A DNA stretch of 64,000 nt from Halomonas sp. DQ26W (GTDB lineage Bacteria; Pseudomonadota; Gammaproteobacteria; Pseudomonadales; Halomonadaceae): contig NZ_QPKI01000014.1 of assembly GCF_003339685.1 (NCBI RefSeq), positions 28,242-92,241 on the forward strand, written 5' to 3'. Made by a program: the position numbers and the translations under genes. The number at the start of each line of letters is the position of its first letter. The stretch's first letter is position 1. The notes under the pieces were generated by a model. The model made no database searches and was not told where the DNA came from. It saw nothing but the letters and a program-made list of their open reading frames with translations. Positions 39,022-47,891 of this stretch are shown here, piece after piece.

Positions 39022-39561
39022 TCACTTCTTCTTGGGGGCAATGATCATGATCATCTGGCGCCCTTCCATCTTGGGAAAGGCCTCCACGGTCCCGATCTCA
39101 TCGAGATCCGCGGCGATCCGTTCCATCAGCTTGCGGCCGATGTCCTGGTGCGCCATTTCACGGCCGCGAAAACGCAGCGTGACCTTGCCCTTGTCGCCAC
39201 CTTCGAGGAAACGAATCAGGTTTTTCAGCTTGACCTGATAATCGCCCTCGTCGGTGCCAGGTCGGAATTTGACTTCCTTGACCTGTATCTGTTTCGTCTT
39301 CTTCTTCTGAGCGGCCTTCTGCTTCTTTTGCTCAAAGACGAATTTGCCGTAATCCATAATCTTGCAGACGATGGGATCGGCATTGGAAATCTGGACGAGG
39401 TCCAAACCGGCCGCTTCGGCTCGCTCCAGTGCTTCACTGGTGGGCACGACGCCCAGCTGCTCGCCGTCGCTGTCGATCAGGCGCACCTGATCCTCGGTAA
39501 TACGCTCGTTCATTGGGGGGCGCTTGTCCTGAGGACGTCCGCGCTGGCTGCTTCGCTTGAT
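39022..39561 (-). CDS. infC: Translation initiation factor IF-3 (starts at AUC)
   Basis: The protein matches IF-3 along its length ([74 protein letters not shown]). No ATG or GTG gives the expected N-terminus. ATC at 39561 does, producing (M)[19 protein letters not shown] and 179 residues against 180 in E. coli. A GGAG lies 8 nt upstream. AUU/AUC/AUA starts are the known basis of IF-3 self-control. The ATG at 39492 would lose about 23 residues. It follows thrS by 34 bp. Confidence 0.92.
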   Translation of the reverse strand: MKRSSQRGRPQDKRPPMNERITEDQVRLIDSDGEQLGVVPTSEALERAEAAGLDLVQISNADPIVCKIMDYGKFVFEQKKQKAAQKKKTKQIQVKEVKFRPGTDEGDYQVKLKNLIRFLEGGDKGKVTLRFRGREMAHQDIGRKLMERIAADLDEIGTVEAFPKMEGRQMIMIIAPKKK

Positions 39562-39595
39562 CGTTCCGTCTCCGTTCCGGTAATTGACAGTGTCG

Positions 39596-41494
39596 TTACC
39601 AACCTTCGGTCCGAACGCACTCGATGAACTCATCGACGGTCTGGACACCTAGGTTTTCGCCGGTGCGGGTGCGCACGGCAACCGAGTCGGCTTCGACTTC
39701 CTTATCCCCTACCACAAGGAGATAGGGAACTTTCTGCAACGTATGCTCGCGGATTTTAAAGCCGATCTTCTCGTTCCTCAAGTCCGCCTTGACGCGAAGA
39801 CCGATTTTCTGCAAGCGACGCTCCAATTGTACCGCATAGTCGCGCTGTGCATCGGTAATTGTCATCACCACCACCTGTTCCGGCGCCAACCAGAGCGGCA
39901 TGGCCCCAGCGTAGTGCTCGATCAGGATACCGATGAAACGCTCGAAGGAGCCGAGAATGGCCCGATGCAGCATGACCGGCGTCTTGCGCTCGCCATCTTC
40001 GTCGACGAACTGGGCGCTCAAACGTCCGGGCAAATTGAAATCCAGCTGCAGTGTACCGCATTGCCAGACGCGATTCAGGCAATCGCGCAGGGCAAATTCA
40101 ATCTTGGGGCCATAGAACGCACCTTCACCCGGCTGCAACTCCCACTCAAGCCCCGTTGCATCGAGTGCCGCCTCCAGCCCTTGCTCGGCCCGGTCCCACA
40201 GCCCCGCCTCGCCCATGAAGCCCTCAGGACGGGTCGACAGCTTGAGTTCCACGGCGTCGAAACCCAGCTCCTTGTAGACCTTGAGCGTCAGGGCGATGAA
40301 GTCTTCCGCTTCAGCCTGAATCTGCTTCTCGGTACAGAAGATATGCGCATCGTCTTGGGTAAAGCCGCGCACCCGCATCAGACCGTGCAGCGAACCTGAC
40401 GGCTCGTTACGATGGCAGCTACCGAATTCCGCCAGCCGCAGGGGAAGATCGCGGTAACTTTTGAGCCCCTGGTTGAACACCTGAACGTGGCAGGGACAGT
40501 TCATCGGTTTGACCGCGTATTCGCGCTTCTCGGACTCGGTAGTGAACATCAAGTCGCTGTAGTGTCCCCAGTGGCCGGATTTCTTCCACAGTGACAGGTC
40601 CACCACCTGGGGAGTGCGAATTTCCTGGTAGCCGTGCTCGACCTGAATCCGGCGCATGTATTGCTCGAGCGCCTGATAGATGGTCCAGCCATTGGGGTGC
40701 CAGAACACCATGCCTGGCGCCTCCTCCTGAAGGTGAAAAAGGTTCATGCGCTTGGCCAGCTTCCGATGGTCGCGCTTCTCGGCCTCCTCCAGGCGCTTGA
40801 GATAGGCCTTGAGCTGCTTCTTGTCACCCCAGGCCGTACCGTAGATCCGCGTCAGCATCGGCTTGCTGGCATCGCCACGCCAGTAAGCGCCAGCCAGCTT
40901 GGTCAGCTTGAACGCCTTCAGGTGCCGGGTATTGGGGACATGAGGACCCCGGCACATGTCGATATATTCCTTGTGCCGGTAGAGCCGAATCGTCTCGCCC
41001 TCGGGAATATCACGGATGATCTCCTGCTTGTAGGGCTCCTCGCGATGCAGGAAGGTCAGCATCGCGCGGTCGCGGTCCACATACTCGCGAACCACGTCAT
41101 ACTCCTCGTCGATCAGCGCCTTCATGCGCGTCTCGATGGCCGCCAGGTCGTCCGGCGTGATGGAAGCCCCAAAGTCAATATCGTAGTAGAAGCCGTCGTC
41201 GATCACCGGCCCGATCGCCATATTCGCCTCGGGGTAGAGCTGCTTGACCGCGTGACCGATAAGATGGGCGCAGGAGTGTCGAATGATCTCAAGACCTTCC
41301 GAATCTCGACCGGTAATGATGGCCACGTCGGCATCATGGGTGATGATATCGGCAGCATCCACCAGCTCGCCGTCGATCTTGCCGGCAACACAGGCCTTGG
41401 CCAGGCCCGGCCCGATCGATTCGGCCAACTGCATCACGGAAAGGGGTTCGTCGAAGGTTCTCTGGCTGCCATCCGGCAGGGTCACGATGGGCAT
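39596..41494 (-). CDS. thrS: Threonyl-tRNA synthetase
   Basis: 632 residues. N-terminal TGS domain (about 1-62: [20 protein letters not shown]), editing domain ([20 protein letters not shown] with the HxxxH pair, and [13 protein letters not shown]), class II core ([60 protein letters not shown]) and the C-terminal anticodon-binding domain ([19 protein letters not shown]). ATG 41494 with AAGGA upstream. The leader carries an anticodon-arm mimic at 41517-41537, which suggests self-repression as in E. coli. First gene of thrS-infC-rpmI-rplT. Confidence 0.96.
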   Translation of the reverse strand: MPIVTLPDGSQRTFDEPLSVMQLAESIGPGLAKACVAGKIDGELVDAADIITHDADVAIITGRDSEGLEIIRHSCAHLIGHAVKQLYPEANMAIGPVIDDGFYYDIDFGASITPDDLAAIETRMKALIDEEYDVVREYVDRDRAMLTFLHREEPYKQEIIRDIPEGETIRLYRHKEYIDMCRGPHVPNTRHLKAFKLTKLAGAYWRGDASKPMLTRIYGTAWGDKKQLKAYLKRLEEAEKRDHRKLAKRMNLFHLQEEAPGMVFWHPNGWTIYQALEQYMRRIQVEHGYQEIRTPQVVDLSLWKKSGHWGHYSDLMFTTESEKREYAVKPMNCPCHVQVFNQGLKSYRDLPLRLAEFGSCHRNEPSGSLHGLMRVRGFTQDDAHIFCTEKQIQAEAEDFIALTLKVYKELGFDAVELKLSTRPEGFMGEAGLWDRAEQGLEAALDATGLEWELQPGEGAFYGPKIEFALRDCLNRVWQCGTLQLDFNLPGRLSAQFVDEDGERKTPVMLHRAILGSFERFIGILIEHYAGAMPLWLAPEQVVVMTITDAQRDYAVQLERRLQKIGLRVKADLRNEKIGFKIREHTLQKVPYLLVVGDKEVEADSVAVRTRTGENLGVQTVDEFIECVRTEGW

Positions 41495-41516
41495 TGAAGC
41501 GTCCTTGTGCGCAGTG

Positions 41517-41537
41517 GTGATCCATACCAGGGATCAC
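41517..41537 (-). promoter_or_regulatory. thrS translational operator: tRNA-Thr anticodon-arm mimic
   Basis: In the mRNA, GUGAUCC and GGAUCAC form a 7-bp stem around a 7-nt loop CUGGUAU. Read as an anticodon loop this is C32-U33-GGU(34-36)-A37-U38, and GGU is the anticodon of tRNA-Thr. The hairpin ends 22 nt before the thrS AUG, just upstream of the AAGGA ribosome site. E. coli ThrRS binds such a leader hairpin to block its own translation. Confidence 0.7.
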
Positions 41538-41710
41538 GTGCCGCAGTGAGTGGCGTAGTTCAAATAGTTCTAAAAAGCTCAAAATAGTTCATGAAAATTC
41601 ATGACAGGTCACGACAACCGACAAGACTACCAGATGCCCCCCTTCTCACGCCACGCCTCGCAGCCCGCCCAGGACCGAACAAGAGGCAGACATGAGGTAG
41701 AACGCGACAA

Positions 41711-41728
41711 GGGCACCCGAAGGTGCCC
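41711..41728. terminator. Hairpin downstream of the OmpA-like lipoprotein gene
   Basis: GGGCACC CGAA GGTGCCC: a 7-bp GC-rich stem with a stable tetraloop, 51 bp beyond the lipoprotein stop. The following U content is modest. Confidence 0.6.
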
Positions 41729-41778
41729 CTGTGTTCTGCTCGCAGCCTTGATTCAAGGCCCCGGGCCTGATCGAAAGA

Positions 41779-42462
41779 TCAGTCCCAGTTGACGATTTCC
41801 ACGCGGCGGTTCTGCGCGCGACCTTCGTCAGTCTCGTTGGTCGCGACCGGACGCTCTTCACCATAACCAACGGTGTTCATGCGGTTATCAGCAATCCCGC
41901 GAGAGACCAGGAAGTCCCTGACAGAATCGGCACGTCGCTGGGAAAGGCCCTGATTGTATTGGGCAGACCCAATGTGGTCGGTATGACCTTCGATGCGCAC
42001 ACGCATCCTGGGATTCTCGCGCAGGGTATTCGCCACCTGGTCGAGTTCGCGGTGTGCCTCCGGGCGAATTTCGGAAGAGTCGAAGGCGAAGGTCACTTCG
42101 CTATCCAACACTACCGGCTCGAACTCGGGAGCAGGCGCCGGGGCAGGCGCGGGCATCGGCTCGGGTTCAGGAGCAACAACCGGTGCCGGCGTACGATCCG
42201 CGCACAGCAGCGCACCGATGGCAGCACCGGTAGCACCACCGACACCAATACCCTGATCCTCATCGGAGCTGCCGCTGACGGCATATCCGATGCTGCCGCC
42301 AATCAGGCCGCCGGCAACACCACAGACCACAGGTTGCTGATACCAGGGACGTTCCGGTGAAGCGGCTGCACCGGCAGTGGCCCCTCCCTGAATGTTGGCA
42401 CAGCCAGAAAGGCCGATGACGAGAGCAGAACCTAACATCAAGCCAGTTGTAGATTTTTTCAT
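41779..42462 (-). CDS. OmpA-family peptidoglycan-associated lipoprotein (YiaD-like)
   Basis: 227 residues. A lipoprotein signal ends in VIGLSGC (Cys about 21). A glycine-zipper segment at about 47-85 (CGVAGGLIGGSIGYAVSG, GVGGATGAAIGALLC) is followed by a Pro/Ala/Glu linker (PEPEPMPAPAPAPAPEFEP) and an OmpA C-terminal domain (VTFAFDSSEIRPEAHRELDQ, RIEGHTDHIGSAQYNQGLSQ, RAQNRRVEI) that binds peptidoglycan. It would anchor the outer membrane to the wall. ATG 42462 with AAGGAG upstream. Single gene; its upstream 267 bp holds the promoter. Confidence 0.88.
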   Translation of the reverse strand: MKKSTTGLMLGSALVIGLSGCANIQGGATAGAAASPERPWYQQPVVCGVAGGLIGGSIGYAVSGSSDEDQGIGVGGATGAAIGALLCADRTPAPVVAPEPEPMPAPAPAPAPEFEPVVLDSEVTFAFDSSEIRPEAHRELDQVANTLRENPRMRVRIEGHTDHIGSAQYNQGLSQRRADSVRDFLVSRGIADNRMNTVGYGEERPVATNETDEGRAQNRRVEIVNWD

Positions 42463-42729
42463 TACAAGACTCCTTCTTGAATCATCTTCCGGCAGTCCAT
42501 TGTCGAGGACCCCAAATATCCGGGAATCCTGGGACCCGGTTCTTCACAGTGTAGGCTCAATTCAGCCTCTCTCAAAGCATAACCTAATTCAACTGTCCAA
42601 TAATTAGGCAGACTCGGCATCAAACGCGCGAGGAGACCGTAAAAGCCTGTCGAAACAAGCAACTCATTTCAATGGGGATTTTTTGTAAAATTATTGTATA
42701 GACGCTTCATGCCAAAGAGTTTTTCGCCG

Positions 42730-43197
42730 TCAGTGAAGACTACCTGGCCAGGCACGACGAAACTCCAGCACCTCAGCCGCTGCCTTCAGCACCGGCTGGC
42801 GCAGCTCCGCCTCCACCTGCAAGCGTTCGCGGTCTTCACGCATCCTGTCACGTGGGGCAAGCGCCTTGCGTGCCGAGTGAGTGTGCAGGTGCTGGGTGCG
42901 TGCATAGACCTCGCCAAAGGGTTGGAAGGCCGGACGCTCCATCAACTGGGGATCGAGTATCTCCAGCAGCACCTTGCACCGCCAGGCACCCTCGGTGACG
43001 TCGACTTGCTCCTGCAGCAGTGACGAGGCGACTATTTCGAGGTTTTCGAGACAATTGTTGTGCGCGCGCTGCAACTCATCTTGTTGCCGCGCCTTACGGC
43101 GATTGAGCTCACGCCAAAGCGTGAAGGCATATGCACCCAACCCGGCAATGATGGCCGCGCCCAGTGCGAGCAGAGCCAGGGCAGTCGTTGTCGTCAT
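42730..43197 (-). CDS. DUF2489 protein
   Basis: 155 residues: one N-terminal membrane helix (about 4-26), then a soluble helical domain (RRKARQQDELQRAHNNCLEN, LEIVASSLLQEQVDVTEGAW, RCKVLLEILDPQLMERPAFQ). This is the DUF2489 pattern of gammaproteobacteria. Function unknown. It is downstream of cysQ on the same strand with a 65-bp gap and may share its transcript. Confidence 0.75.
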   Translation of the reverse strand: MTTTTALALLALGAAIIAGLGAYAFTLWRELNRRKARQQDELQRAHNNCLENLEIVASSLLQEQVDVTEGAWRCKVLLEILDPQLMERPAFQPFGEVYARTQHLHTHSARKALAPRDRMREDRERLQVEAELRQPVLKAAAEVLEFRRAWPGSLH

Positions 43198-43262
43198 GGC
43201 GTCTTCCAGCTGTCGTTGGGGATCGGCTCGAATTGTACCGCAGGCAGGGCCAAGCGATACAC

Positions 43263-44063
43263 TCAGGGCAGGAGATGGGCAACCAGCGAAACATCACTGC
43301 AAGCCACGAAGGGTCTGTTTATCAGGCTTTCAGCGGTGTTGTAACGCAGAGTCAGTCCCGATTCGAGGCTCAATACAGCGCCACCTGCCCCCTCCAGAAC
43401 ACCCTGACCCGCAGCGGTGTCCCACTCACAGGTCGGGCCAACCCGCGGGTAGAGGTCAGCGCTGGCTTCGGCTATCCGACAGAACTTCACTGAACTGCCG
43501 CATCGCTGCAACCGTGCACCGGGAAATGTCGCCACGATACGCTGGGTTTCGTCGTGTAAATGGGCGCGGCTGGTCAAGATACGTAGCGGTTTGCCTGTGC
43601 GAACCGTCAAGGGCTCGCGAGAGCCCTCCCTCCACCGCCAGGCGCCCAGAGCCGACCCGCCTGCCCAGGTAACGCCAGCAGCAGGTGCGTGCACCATGCC
43701 GAGTAACACTGCACCATCATGAACGAGCGCCACGTTGACGGTGAAGTCGTCGTAGCCATCGACATATTCACGTGTGCCATCGAGGGGGTCGACCAGCCAG
43801 TAGCACTGCCACAGGCGGCGATCCGACCAAGGGGGTGCTACCTGCTCCTCTGAGAGCAATGGCAGATCTATCAGCCGGGGCAAACCCGCCGACAGGCGCC
43901 GCTGAGCGGCGTGATCTGCCTCGGTGACAGGGCTCCCGTCGTTCTTGAACTGTACATCCCGTCTCGCGTTGCGTATGGCAAGAATATCGCGTCCCGCCGC
44001 TTCGCAAAGTCCGCGAAGCGCTTCCAGATTCGGCAAATCAACCACTGTCTTTCCGGTAGTCAT
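43263..44063 (-). CDS. cysQ: 3'(2'),5'-bisphosphate nucleotidase
   Basis: 266 residues of the inositol-phosphatase superfamily: QFKNDGSPVTEADHAAQRRL, LPLLSEEQ, YWLVDPLDGTREYVDGYDDF (DPLDGTxEF metal site), VGPTCEWDTAAGQGVLEGAG (EWDTAAG). DPLDGT(K/R)E and GPTxEWDTAAG are characteristic of CysQ, which removes 3'-phosphoadenosine 5'-phosphate made in sulfate assimilation. ATG 44063 follows a GGAGGGG ribosome site. It is downstream of cyoE by 74 bp. Confidence 0.9.
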   Translation of the reverse strand: MTTGKTVVDLPNLEALRGLCEAAGRDILAIRNARRDVQFKNDGSPVTEADHAAQRRLSAGLPRLIDLPLLSEEQVAPPWSDRRLWQCYWLVDPLDGTREYVDGYDDFTVNVALVHDGAVLLGMVHAPAAGVTWAGGSALGAWRWREGSREPLTVRTGKPLRILTSRAHLHDETQRIVATFPGARLQRCGSSVKFCRIAEASADLYPRVGPTCEWDTAAGQGVLEGAGGAVLSLESGLTLRYNTAESLINRPFVACSDVSLVAHLLP

Positions 44064-44137
44064 GCCCCCCTCCCTCGCGCTCGCCTGCCAAACGATGTCA
44101 TCAACCAAAGTATAATAGGCTAAGTGGGGGTGCCGTA

Positions 44138-45085
44138 TTACATCATCCAGAATCTGGCATAGTGGTCGAAGAGCAGCACTCCGAATATGCCGAGGATATA
44201 GCGGATAGAAAACCAGAATGCGGCCAGGGGTGCCTGCACATCGTGGCCTCGCCAAACCTTCCAGTTCCAGTACATGAAGCGAATATTCAGCGCCATCACC
44301 CCAACCAGATAGACCGCACCGCTCATGCCGATGACGAATGGCAACATCGTCACGGCAACGGTTAGCCAGCCGTAAAGCCATACCTGTAACCGAGTGAATG
44401 CTTCACCGTGGGTGACCGGTAACATGGGAACCCCGGCACGGGCGTACTCATCGCACTTGTGGATGGCCAGGGCCCAGAAATGGGGTGGCGTCCAGGCAAA
44501 CACGATCAGCATCAGCAATAGCGGCTCCGGGCCGAGTTGACCGGTGACCGCCGTCCATCCCAGCAGCGGGGGCGCCGCTCCGGCAACCCCACCGATGACG
44601 ATATTCTGCGGCGTAGCCCGCTTCAGAAAGGCGGTATAGATCAGCGCATAGCCGATCAGCGAACCGAGGGTCAGCCAGGCCGTCAAGGCATTGACCTGCC
44701 ACAGCAGCAACAGAATGCCTGCCACAGAAAGTAACGCAGCCCAGCCCAGCGCTAGTGTCGTGGGCATACGCTGACTTGCCAGCGGACGATGCGAGGTCCG
44801 CAGCATCATGGCATCCAGCCGTCGATCCACCACATGATTGAACGCAGCGGCCCCACCGGCCGCCAGACCGATCCCGGACAGACCGAATACTACCGTAGCC
44901 AGTGGGGGTAATGCCGGTGTCGCCAGCGCCATGCCCACCAAGGTACAGGCCAGCATGACGACCACCACACGCGGCTTGCATAGTGTGAGCAGATCTTGCC
45001 AGGTCCAGTCGGTAGCACCCTCGGCATTGAAGGGCGCCATCAGAGCGCGCTTCCATCCCGCTCGCTTGATTACCGCATTAGACAT
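44138..45085 (-). CDS. ctaB: Heme O synthase (protoheme IX farnesyltransferase)
   Basis: 315 residues of the UbiA prenyltransferase family: LLTLCKPRVVVVMLACTLVG, the polyprenyl-binding NHVVDRRLDAMMLRTSHRPL (N-x3-D-x3-D), FLKRATPQNIVIGGVAGAAP, IVFAWTPPHFWALAIHKCDE. About nine membrane helices. It farnesylates heme B to heme O for CtaA. ATG 45085 overlaps the ctaA stop by 8 bases. Also called cyoE. Confidence 0.93.
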   Translation of the reverse strand: MSNAVIKRAGWKRALMAPFNAEGATDWTWQDLLTLCKPRVVVVMLACTLVGMALATPALPPLATVVFGLSGIGLAAGGAAAFNHVVDRRLDAMMLRTSHRPLASQRMPTTLALGWAALLSVAGILLLLWQVNALTAWLTLGSLIGYALIYTAFLKRATPQNIVIGGVAGAAPPLLGWTAVTGQLGPEPLLLMLIVFAWTPPHFWALAIHKCDEYARAGVPMLPVTHGEAFTRLQVWLYGWLTVAVTMLPFVIGMSGAVYLVGVMALNIRFMYWNWKVWRGHDVQAPLAAFWFSIRYILGIFGVLLFDHYARFWMM

Positions 45086-46142
45086 GCACCCACTCCTTGT
45101 CCTGTCGTGTTTTATGTTCTTCCCCTGCGCCCTGTCGCCAATACCACACCGCCATCGTCAGACACAGCACCAACGCCACGGCCCCGGCGGTGTGCAGAAG
45201 GGCCAGCCAGAGCGGCAGCCACAAAAGCACATTGGCAACCCCCAGTCCCAGCTGTACAGCATATATCCCTACCAGGCCGCCCAGCCACGGCCTGAGGCGC
45301 GCTTCACCCCAATAGCGAACCGTCAAAGTGAGCAGGACTAGGCCAAGCAGCAGCGCGCCAATACGATGGCCCTGTTGAATGGCGACACGGGCGTCGGCGT
45401 GTAACTGCCCGTGTAGATAGTTAGGCCCTACCGTCTGAGTGAGATGAAAGCCTTCGCTCCAGTCCATCTCCGGCCACCATTGGCCATTGCAAGTCGGAAA
45501 CCCCTGACAGGCAATACCGGCATAGTTGCTGGAAACCCAGCCGCCCAGGGCCAGCTGAAGCAACAACAGCAACATGGCCAGGCTCCAAAGCGGCGTGAGC
45601 CGGCGGCGTGGACGCTCTGACATGTCACCAGCCGCAAATCGGCGCAGGCGCAGATGCAGCCATAGAAACAGCAAGAGTACGGCCAGCCCACCCAGCAGGT
45701 GCATCGTCACCACCTGAGGCCAGAGCTTCAGTGTGACGGTAAACGCACCGAAAGCTCCCTGCAGCAGAATCACTATCAGCAGAGCAACGCTGACACCCCA
45801 GGGATAGCCCTGGTATTTACGCAAGCGAAAGCCCGCTACCAGCAGGGCGATCACCAACAACCCCAGCGCCGAGGCAACATAGCGATGAATCATCTCGACC
45901 CACGCCTTGAAAGTTTCAAGCGGTGCATCGGGCGAATGGGCCATGGCACGCTCGGCATCGGGCACCACCAGACGCCCATAACAGCCAGGCCAATCGGGGC
46001 AACCCAGACCCGCATCCACCAGGCGCGTCCAGACCCCCACTAGAATCACAGCGCTAGTGAGGAGAATACCTGCCAGGCTCAGGGTGAGCAGAAGCCCCAC
46101 CCGAGACACTTGTTCACGGCCCCGCAGCGAAACGCCATGCAT
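45078..46142 (-). CDS. ctaA: Heme A synthase (COX15/CtaA)
   Basis: 354 residues with eight membrane helices. Signatures: TRLVDAGLGCPDWPGCYGRL (Cys pair and Trp-Pro-Gly), EMIHRYVASALGLLVIALLV (heme His), and a second half-repeat with ACQGFPTCNGQWWPEMDW and LHADARVAIQQGHRIGALLL. It oxidises heme O to heme A for the oxidase encoded next to it. It is 77 bp after the small membrane protein gene. Confidence 0.92.
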   Translation of the reverse strand: MHGVSLRGREQVSRVGLLLTLSLAGILLTSAVILVGVWTRLVDAGLGCPDWPGCYGRLVVPDAERAMAHSPDAPLETFKAWVEMIHRYVASALGLLVIALLVAGFRLRKYQGYPWGVSVALLIVILLQGAFGAFTVTLKLWPQVVTMHLLGGLAVLLLFLWLHLRLRRFAAGDMSERPRRRLTPLWSLAMLLLLLQLALGGWVSSNYAGIACQGFPTCNGQWWPEMDWSEGFHLTQTVGPNYLHGQLHADARVAIQQGHRIGALLLGLVLLTLTVRYWGEARLRPWLGGLVGIYAVQLGLGVANVLLWLPLWLALLHTAGAVALVLCLTMAVWYWRQGAGEEHKTRQDKEWVHV

Positions 46143-46219
46143 TGATTAATTCCTCATCGACCTTGCTTGCCCCTTGCTCATGCTGACGACGGGCGTGATA
46201 AGCGGTAGCTGCTGAACAT

Positions 46220-46801
46220 TCAGCGATTGCTGACCTCGAACTCCGGTGCCGCACGTGTATCAGGATTCATGCGTAACAGATGATTGACGTCATCCAGCAC
46301 GTCACGGGGTTCCACTCCACTGGTATAGGTCAGCACAGCGTCACCCCTGGGGTCGAGCAACCATACACGGCCCGGTGACTGCCACTCGGGCACCTTAGCC
46401 CACTGCGCCAACGACTCACCCGGCAATGCCGGCCCATGGCCGCCGATACGCAAGCGACTGATCCTGGGCGCTTCGCGACCCATGGCGCGATGCAGTCGCC
46501 ACCACTGATCGGCATGCACGTCACAGTCGATGCTGCAGTCGAACGCGAGAATCCAGTCACCCGCCTCCAGCGCCTGACGGGGCTCGGCAAGCGGCCAGTG
46601 AGCAAGGGGCGGCACCTGCGGTGCCAACTCACCATGCGCGGTACGTTGATCGGGAATGCCGATACGCCACTCCACCATGACCCAGGCAGTTATCACCGGT
46701 ATGGCAAAGATAGCGATCAATGCCAGCAGCTTGAAGCGCTGGCGACGCGCCCTCACTGGCTCCTGCTCATCATTGTGTTGTTCGCCTGGCTTTTCTTGCA
46801 C
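46220..46801 (-). CDS. Conserved membrane-anchored protein of the cytochrome oxidase cluster
   Basis: 193 residues with one N-terminal membrane helix (KLLALIAIFAIPVITAWVMV) and a periplasmic domain: DWILAFDCSIDCDVHADQWW, RLHRAMGREAPRISRLRIGG, VWLLDPRGDAVLTY. It has a thioredoxin-like feel, and proteins in this position accompany surf1 and ctaA in Pseudomonas. Function is unproven; a role in oxidase assembly or copper/thiol chemistry is inference. GTG 46801 is the start, with AAGG 7 nt upstream; no ATG lies near. Its own CxxxC (CSIDC) resembles the Cys pair of Sco proteins but is not in a clear Sco motif. Confidence 0.7.
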   Translation of the reverse strand: MQEKPGEQHNDEQEPVRARRQRFKLLALIAIFAIPVITAWVMVEWRIGIPDQRTAHGELAPQVPPLAHWPLAEPRQALEAGDWILAFDCSIDCDVHADQWWRLHRAMGREAPRISRLRIGGHGPALPGESLAQWAKVPEWQSPGRVWLLDPRGDAVLTYTSGVEPRDVLDDVNHLLRMNPDTRAAPEFEVSNR

Positions 46802-46854
46802 GTCTCTACCTTTTACTGACAGCTCTCCAGGAGCCCAAGTGTGCCGATTGGAGG

Positions 46855-47562
46855 CTAATGTGGAGTGACGCGGACGCGACGATCCCTGGCCAGCCGTCGT
46901 CCACCTACGATCATCATGATCAGTGCTGCAAGTGCCAGCCCCCACCACTGCACTGCGTAACCCATATGACGCTCGGGCGGCATTACGCTGGGCTCCCACC
47001 AGGGCTCGAGAAGTCCGCCCCCTTCCTCCAGGTGCAGCCAGCCGTTGTGGGCAAACCCTGGCGACAAGCTCCAGGCTGCAAGATCGATCTGCTGCAGCCG
47101 CTGTCCTTCGCGATTGGGGCCATACAACGGCCCCGACTTTCCGGCTTTCTGCCAACGACCCTTCAGTGTCACCTCGCCCTGGGGCGTAGCCACCTCGGGT
47201 GTCTCACGTATCGGACCGGTGGCCATGAAACCTCGCTGCACCAGCCACAACCGGCCATCCTCGGTACGCATTGGCGTCAAGCCTGCCACACCGAGCTGGC
47301 CATTGAGTGTACGATTATCAAGAAACAGGGTGTCGTCTGACAGATATTCGCCGCGCAGTGTCAACCGCGTTCCCTCCGGGGGAGCCTCTACAGGCGCTTC
47401 CAGCGTGGGTGCTGCGTCGAGCCGGGCGAGATAGTCGCGCTTGTCGTCTGCCCTCTCCCACTGCCATAGTCCAAGAGCCAAGCCAAGTGCCACCAGCAGC
47501 GACCATAGCATGCACCAAAGGCCCAGTCGCCAGCCAGGAAGGCGCGCCGTGGACACCCTCAC
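46855..47562 (-). CDS. SURF1 family cytochrome oxidase assembly protein
   Basis: 235 residues: membrane helices at about 12-32 and 203-222 flank a periplasmic domain (LWQWERADDKRDYLARLDAA, LRGEYLSDDTLFLDNRTLNG, VQRGFMATGP, HMGYAVQWWGLALAALIMMI). SURF1 helps insert heme A into subunit I. First gene of surf1-(46220)-ctaA-ctaB; it is divergent from the DUF2909 gene with 33 bp between starts, so the two promoters overlap the coding ends. Confidence 0.88.
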   Translation of the reverse strand: MRVSTARLPGWRLGLWCMLWSLLVALGLALGLWQWERADDKRDYLARLDAAPTLEAPVEAPPEGTRLTLRGEYLSDDTLFLDNRTLNGQLGVAGLTPMRTEDGRLWLVQRGFMATGPIRETPEVATPQGEVTLKGRWQKAGKSGPLYGPNREGQRLQQIDLAAWSLSPGFAHNGWLHLEEGGGLLEPWWEPSVMPPERHMGYAVQWWGLALAALIMMIVGGRRLARDRRVRVTPH

Positions 47563-47595
47563 CCCCCTGCCCCCTGACCTCTGATGGAGTAACTC

Positions 47596-47793
47596 ATGCT
47601 GCTGAAGACCCTGATCGCCGTTGTATTCCTGGCCATGGTGACCAGCCTGGCAGCCGGTGTCGGCTTTCTGCTGCGCGATGACAGCCAGTCCCGTCGCCTG
47701 CTGGTGTCACTGAAAATTCGCGTGGCCTTGGCCGCGGCACTAATCGTGCTGCTGTTCTACGGCTTCTATTTCGGCAACCTGGCCGCCGCCTGA
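47596..47793 (+). CDS. DUF2909 twin-helix membrane protein
   Basis: 65 residues with two membrane helices (LIAVVFLAMVTSLAAGVGFL and ALAAALIVLLFYGFYFG) around LRDDSQSRRLLVSLKIRV. Matches the DUF2909 family found beside cox genes in Pseudomonas and relatives, probably an oxidase accessory. GGAG 7 nt before ATG 47596. It is the only plus-strand gene inside the cluster. Confidence 0.85.
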   Translation: MLLKTLIAVVFLAMVTSLAAGVGFLLRDDSQSRRLLVSLKIRVALAAALIVLLFYGFYFGNLAAA

Positions 47794-47891
47794 TCACCAG
47801 GCCCGTCAATTTGAACTCCCGCCCAGCCACCCAAGGCTGAGCGGGAGATATCGCACCACCGAGACCGTCGCCGCTGCGATCCGCTTGAGAC

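Noticed and set aside
44064..44381. Extended cysQ N-terminus
   Set aside because: It runs into the ctaB gene and lacks similarity to CysQ; ATG 44063 has a good ribosome site.
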